Part shown: piece after piece, positions 6,354 through 8,973 of the stretch
How positions within the stretch are numbered: position 1 is the first letter of the stretch
Layout of the letters: each line of letters starts with the position of its first letter
DNA from: an uncultured Collinsella sp.
GTDB taxonomy: Bacteria > Actinomycetota > Coriobacteriia > Coriobacteriales > Coriobacteriaceae
DNA: 8,973 nucleotides
NCBI GenBank assembly: GCA_902494585.1
Contig: CABUUD010000077.1
Span: 1 to 8,973 of the forward strand
Direction: 5' to 3'
Made by a program: the position numbers and the translations under genes
Notes under the pieces: model-generated
What the model saw: only the letters and a program-made list of their open reading frames with translations
Database searches by the model: none
What the model was told of the DNA's origin: nothing

Positions 6354-6359
6354 AGTATA
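6354..6359 (-). promoter_or_regulatory. Candidate -10 box for dinB
   Basis: TATACT on the - strand matches the -10 consensus at five of six positions. The hexamer 17 bases upstream (CGCACC) does not resemble a -35 box. Transcription from it would start near 6347, so ATG 6347 would be leaderless and ATG 6308 would have a leader of about 40 bases. Confidence 0.3.
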
Positions 6360-6393
6360 CCGCGCAGCTCATGTGGGGTGCGTGTATGTGCTT

Positions 6394-6429
6394 GCAAATC
6401 CCGAATTCTTGTCTAAGATATGGATTTGC
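6394..6429. repeat. Perfect 8-bp inverted repeat in the dinB-rpsP divergent spacer
   Basis: GCAAATCC (6394-6401) and GGATTTGC (6422-6429) are perfect reverse complements 20 bases apart. A smaller TCTT/AAGA pair (6407-6410 with 6415-6418) lies inside. No T-run follows on either side, so it is not a terminator. It could be a regulator binding site, an RNA hairpin or chance. Confidence 0.4.
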
Positions 6430-6463
6430 CCTCGACTACACCGAAGAAGTTGGTCTCACGGAC

Positions 6464-6492
6464 TTCACCTGCCCGCGTCGATGGCGTATTAT
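6464..6492 (+). promoter_or_regulatory. Promoter for the rpsP-khpA-rimM-trmD-lepB operon
   Basis: TTCACC (6464-6469, four of six to TTGACA) and TATTAT (6487-6492, five of six to TATAAT) are 17 bases apart. Transcription would start near 6499, about 50 bases before the rpsP TTG. It is the only reasonable pair in the spacer upstream of rpsP. Confidence 0.55.
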
Positions 6493-6535
6493 GTTCAACT
6501 GTTTGTTTGTAGTTGCAGCCTAAAGCTGCTTGGTT

Positions 6536-6540
6536 GGAGG
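6536..6540 (+). promoter_or_regulatory. Shine-Dalgarno deciding the TTG start of rpsP
   Basis: GGAGG (in TTGGAGGAG) lies 8 bases before TTG 6549. The conserved uS16 N-terminus MAVKIRLAR starts at this TTG, which rules out the longer frame from 6513. Confidence 0.85.
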
Positions 6541-6548
6541 AGTTTCCT

Positions 6549-6890
6549 TTGGCAGTCAAGATTCGCCTTGCTCGTCACGGCGCTAAGAAGCGTCCGTACT
6601 ACCGTGTCGTCGTCGCCGATTCCCGCGCCCCGCGTGACGGTCGTATCATCGAGGAGGTTGGCCGCTACAACCCGATGACCGCCCCCAAGACCATCAACCT
6701 CGACCTCGAGAAGATCGCCGACTGGCAGTCCAAGGGCGCTCAGCTCACCGACGCCGTCGCCGCTCTGGTCAAGGCCGCCAACGAGGGCGAGAAGACCGAG
6801 ACCGTCGTCAAGAAGTCCAAGAAGCAGCTCGCCAAAGAGGCCGAGGCCGCTAAGGCTGCCGCTGAGGCCGCTGAGGGCGCCGAGGAGTAA
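6549..6890 (+). CDS. rpsP: 30S ribosomal protein S16 (bS16)
   Basis: Small-subunit protein required for 30S assembly. From TTG 6549 the product has 113 residues: MAVKIRLARHGAKKRPYYRVVVADSRAPRDGRIIEEVGRYNPM is a textbook S16 N-terminus, and DWQSKGAQLTDAVAALVK completes the core near residue 78. Typical S16 has 75-95 residues; the surplus is a C-terminal tail rich in Lys, Ala and Glu from about residue 82, probably flexible. The start codon is TTG, unusual for a highly expressed ribosomal gene, but with a strong GGAGG 8 bases upstream. Twelve upstream codons in frame (from 6513) cover the ribosome binding site and are not translated. It is the first gene of the conserved rpsP-khpA-rimM-trmD operon; khpA follows 3 bases after its TAA. 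Confidence 0.97.
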   Translation: MAVKIRLARHGAKKRPYYRVVVADSRAPRDGRIIEEVGRYNPMTAPKTINLDLEKIADWQSKGAQLTDAVAALVKAANEGEKTETVVKKSKKQLAKEAEAAKAAAEAAEGAEE

Positions 6891-6893
6891 ATC

Positions 6894-7178
6894 GTGCCTG
6901 AGGTTGACGCTGCACAGCTCGAGGGTGAGGCAATGCTCTCAGATCGCATCGCCGATCTCGTCGAATATCTCGTTGTTCAGATCGTCGACGACCCGGATTC
7001 CGTGAGCCTTGAGGTCATCGATGGTGACGACGCCTCTACGATCGAGGTTTCGGTTGCCGAGGATGACGTCGCTAAGGTCATCGGCCGTCGTGGCCGTACC
7101 ATCAAGGCCATTCGCACGCTCGCCCGTGCACTGGCCGCTCGCCTCGACACTGCTGTCGAGGTAGAGGTTCTGGGCTAG
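6894..7178 (+). CDS. khpA: KH-domain RNA-binding protein KhpA
   Basis: Small single KH-domain protein of the KhpA (YlqC) family; in studied Gram-positives it pairs with KhpB and binds RNA, affecting cell division and small-RNA regulation. The 94-residue product has the KH GxxG loop in VIGRRGRTIKAIRTLARAL near residues 63-81. Two starts fit: GTG 6894, with GAGGAG 6 bases upstream overlapping the rpsP stop, and ATG 6933, with GAGGG 7 bases upstream, giving 81 residues, closer to the usual 75-80. I keep the longer one because of its coupling to rpsP but do not consider it settled. The position between rpsP and rimM is the standard place for this gene. Confidence 0.92.
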   Translation: MPEVDAAQLEGEAMLSDRIADLVEYLVVQIVDDPDSVSLEVIDGDDASTIEVSVAEDDVAKVIGRRGRTIKAIRTLARALAARLDTAVEVEVLG

Positions 7179-7182
7179 GACC

Positions 7183-7704
7183 TTGAGGTCCCAGTACAAA
7201 AACATCGCCCGTGTGGTCAAGCCGCACGGAAGGAAGGGGGAGGTCCTCGCGCAGCCGCTGCGGGGGCTTCCTTCTGTATTAGAGCCGGGTATGCGCGTCG
7301 CCCTGACGCCGCCGGCGCTCAAGCGCGACCGCTTTTGCACGGTCGTGTCCGTCTCCGATACGGGCGATGGCGATCTGGTCTCGTTTGAGGGCATTGACGA
7401 CTTGACGGCCGCCGAGGGCATCACGGGATGCTACGTGCTGGCAAATCGCGACGACTTTGAGCTCGATTCGCTCGATGCTGCCTATACCGACCTGATGGGT
7501 CGCGAGGTGGTCGATGAGCGCTTCGGTTCGCTCGGCACGATCATCGAAATCATGTCGACGCCCGCTAACGATGTTTGGGTTGTCGAGGGCGATCGGTACG
7601 GCGAGGTACTGATTCCCGTGATCGAGCAGGTTGTGCTCGATCTTCCCGACACAGGAACAATTTCCGTCCACGTTATGGACGGCCTGATCGATATGGACAA
7701 GTAG
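7183..7704 (+). CDS. rimM: 16S rRNA processing factor RimM
   Basis: Assembly factor for the 30S head that binds uS19 and helps 16S rRNA maturation. The 173-residue product starts near KNIARVVKPHGRKGEVLAQPL, the RimM N-terminal barrel motif (usual form GRI-KPHG-RGEV), and ends with a PRC-type barrel: LMGREVVDERFGSLGTIIEI and then ANDVWVVEGDRYGEVLIPVIEQVVLDLP. Length is typical. The start is TTG 7183, four bases after the khpA stop. Its only nearby Shine-Dalgarno-like run (AGGA, 7177-7180) is just two bases away, so initiation may depend on ribosomes finishing khpA. The next candidate in frame, GTG 7213, would cut into the conserved barrel. It ends with TAG; the trmD ribosome binding site starts at that stop. 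Confidence 0.94.
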   Translation: MRSQYKNIARVVKPHGRKGEVLAQPLRGLPSVLEPGMRVALTPPALKRDRFCTVVSVSDTGDGDLVSFEGIDDLTAAEGITGCYVLANRDDFELDSLDAAYTDLMGREVVDERFGSLGTIIEIMSTPANDVWVVEGDRYGEVLIPVIEQVVLDLPDTGTISVHVMDGLIDMDK

Positions 7705-7714
7705 GGAGGACAAC

Positions 7715-8473
7715 ATGCTGATCGAGACCCTTTCGGTCTTTCCCGAGATGTTTGAGCCCGTCATGTCCACATCGATTTTGGGCCGCGCCCGTAAGGCCGG
7801 CCTTTTTGATTTTAAGGCGTATAACCTGCGCGACTGGACGCATGACCGTCATCGTACCGTCGATGACGAGCCGTACGGCGGCGGGCAGGGCATGCTCATG
7901 AAGGTCGAGCCTATCGCAGAGGCCATCGAGGCCATTAGCGCAGAGGGTCCCAAGCCCACGGTTGTGTTCTTCACCCCCTGTGGCGAGCCCTTTACACAGC
8001 ATGTGGCCGAGCGCCTGCTCAAAAGCGAGCGCTTGCTGTTTGTGTGCAGCCGTTACGAGGGTGTCGACGAGCGTGCCTATGCGTATGCCGACGAGCGCCT
8101 GTCGATCGGCGATTACGTGCTCACGGGTGGCGAGCTTCCCGCTATGGTCGTTGCCGATGCTGTCGTACGCCTGATTCCCGGCGCCCTTGGTGACGAGATG
8201 AGCAACGTCGACGAGTCGTTCTCGACCGCCGAGGACGGAGGCCTGCTCGAGTATGCGCAGTACACTCGCCCTGCTGAATTCAACGGCGAGGGCGTGCCGC
8301 CTGTGCTCGTGAGCGGTGACCATGCCAAGGTTGACGCCTGGCGCCGTAAGAATGCCATCGAGCGCACTTGCCGCTGGCGTCCCGACCTGATCGAGACGGC
8401 GCGGCTTACGTCCCAGGAGCGCGCATACGCGCAGGAGATTCTGGACGCTTCGTATTCGCAGAGCGAGGAGTGA
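7715..8473 (+). CDS. trmD: tRNA (guanine-N1-)-methyltransferase TrmD
   Basis: SPOUT methyltransferase that makes m1G37 in tRNAs with G36 and so prevents +1 frameshifting; it works as a dimer using S-adenosylmethionine. The 252-residue product shows the expected order: N-terminal LSVFPEMF, PYGGGQGMLM (53-62), knot residues CSRYEGVDER (111-120) and SIGDYVLTGGELPA (130-143), then YTRPAEFNGEGVPPVLVSGDHA. By alignment with E. coli TrmD from memory, E116 corresponds to E115 and R154 to R152, but catalytic D169 falls on E167 (sequence VDESFS instead of EDSF). A 4-residue insertion follows in the loop before GLLEYAQYTRP. GGGAGGA (7704-7710) lies 4 bases before the ATG. The usual downstream partner rplS is absent; lepB starts 2 bases after the stop. 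Confidence 0.96.
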   Translation: MLIETLSVFPEMFEPVMSTSILGRARKAGLFDFKAYNLRDWTHDRHRTVDDEPYGGGQGMLMKVEPIAEAIEAISAEGPKPTVVFFTPCGEPFTQHVAERLLKSERLLFVCSRYEGVDERAYAYADERLSIGDYVLTGGELPAMVVADAVVRLIPGALGDEMSNVDESFSTAEDGGLLEYAQYTRPAEFNGEGVPPVLVSGDHAKVDAWRRKNAIERTCRWRPDLIETARLTSQERAYAQEILDASYSQSEE

Positions 8474-8475
8474 GA

Positions 8476-8973
8476 ATGGTTCCATCGCAGCATTCCGCGT
8501 TGAGGGGCGCCTTTGAGTGGATCGCGGTCATCGCAATCGCGCTCGTGGCCACCTTCCTGATCCGCACCTTTGTGGTCGAGCCCTTTGTGGTGCCCACCGG
8601 CTCCATGGAGGATACGATCGAGATCGGCGATCAGATTCTGGCGCAGAAGGTGACGCTCGAACTCGGTCAGCCCGTCAAACAGGGTGATATCGTGGTGTTC
8701 CACAACCCCGATGCCACGTCCGAGCATGACGTGCTGGTAAAGCGCGTCATCGCCACGGCCGGTCAGACGGTCGACCTTCAGGACGGCAAGGTCGTCGTCG
8801 ACGGCCAGGCGCTCGATGAGGACTATACGACCGGCATGAGCTGGCCGCTTTCGGTCCAGGCGCCCGCCGCCCAGGTGAGCTATCCCTACACCGTCCCCGA
8901 TGACTGTGTGTGGGTGATGGGCGACAATCGAGAGAACTCTGCCGACTCACGCTACTTTGGTCCCGTCGATCGC
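8476..8973 (+). CDS. lepB: Signal peptidase I, N-terminal 166 residues (partial)
   Basis: Membrane serine protease that removes signal peptides from exported proteins. The gene runs off the right edge. Translation from ATG 8476 gives MVPSQHSALRGAFEW, one membrane segment (about 14-32, EWIAVIAIALVATFLIRTF), then PTGSMEDTI with the nucleophile S43, LVKRVIATAG with general base K89, and the box GDNRENSADSRYFGPV near the cut end. These are the catalytic Ser/Lys dyad and box E motifs of the family. The ATG has GAGGAG 5 bases upstream (8465-8470) inside the end of trmD and sits two bases after the trmD stop, so it shares the operon. Expected full length is about 180-200 residues, so only a short tail is missing. 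Confidence 0.95.
   Translation, partial: MVPSQHSALRGAFEWIAVIAIALVATFLIRTFVVEPFVVPTGSMEDTIEIGDQILAQKVTLELGQPVKQGDIVVFHNPDATSEHDVLVKRVIATAGQTVDLQDGKVVVDGQALDEDYTTGMSWPLSVQAPAAQVSYPYTVPDDCVWVMGDNRENSADSRYFGPVDR

Noticed and set aside
6360..6548. A small gene or tRNA in the dinB-rpsP spacer
   Set aside because: Short open frames there lack a ribosome binding site and any known motif, and no cloverleaf could be built; the spacer is adequately explained by promoters and the inverted repeat.
1..8973. CRISPR, mobile element, phage or defence system
   Set aside because: No repeat-spacer pattern, transposase, integrase or defence-type domain was seen; every long frame is a conserved housekeeping gene.

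Overview
This is a GC-rich window (roughly 60% by eye) of ordinary housekeeping genes from a high-GC Gram-positive bacterium. The best guess is a gut actinobacterium of the class Coriobacteriia, Collinsella-like. The reasons are the gene order, the Ala/Lys/Glu-rich tails on ribosomal proteins, L27 without the cleavable N-terminal extension usual in Firmicutes, and a separate radical-SAM protein and DUF2344 partner just ahead of rplU. The taxonomic call is inference; no search could be run.

Layout. Left block, all + strand: the last 37 codons of a radical-SAM protein, DUF2344 (113-925), a good promoter (922-950), rplU (993-1367), rpmA (1401-1658), an intrinsic-terminator-like hairpin (1684-1726), obgE (1743-3209, broken by one amber codon), nadD (3213-3890), yqeK (3890-4510), rsfS (4539-4994) and a strong terminator (5039-5081). 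Middle: dinB on the - strand (5094-6308), convergent with rsfS and divergent from the next block. Right block, + strand: promoter (6464-6492), rpsP (6549-6890), khpA, rimM, trmD, and the first 166 codons of lepB, which runs off the right edge.

Most of these genes serve ribosome composition, assembly or translation: bL21, bL27 and uS16 are structural proteins; Obg, RsfS and RimM act on subunit maturation or subunit joining; KhpA binds RNA; TrmD methylates tRNA. NadD makes the NAD precursor, YqeK probably degrades Ap4A, DinB is a translesion polymerase and LepB removes signal peptides at the membrane.

The standout observation is in obgE. The invariant Walker A (G1) lysine codon reads TAG (2274-2276), while the frame before and after it is intact to the normal end and every other GTPase motif is present. 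Obg is normally essential, so this is a base-call or assembly error, a very recent null allele, or a case needing suppression or a second copy. I see no mobile element, CRISPR array, tRNA or rRNA gene, or phage gene. I found no convincing new multi-gene system; the remaining findings are regulatory or lineage-level details.
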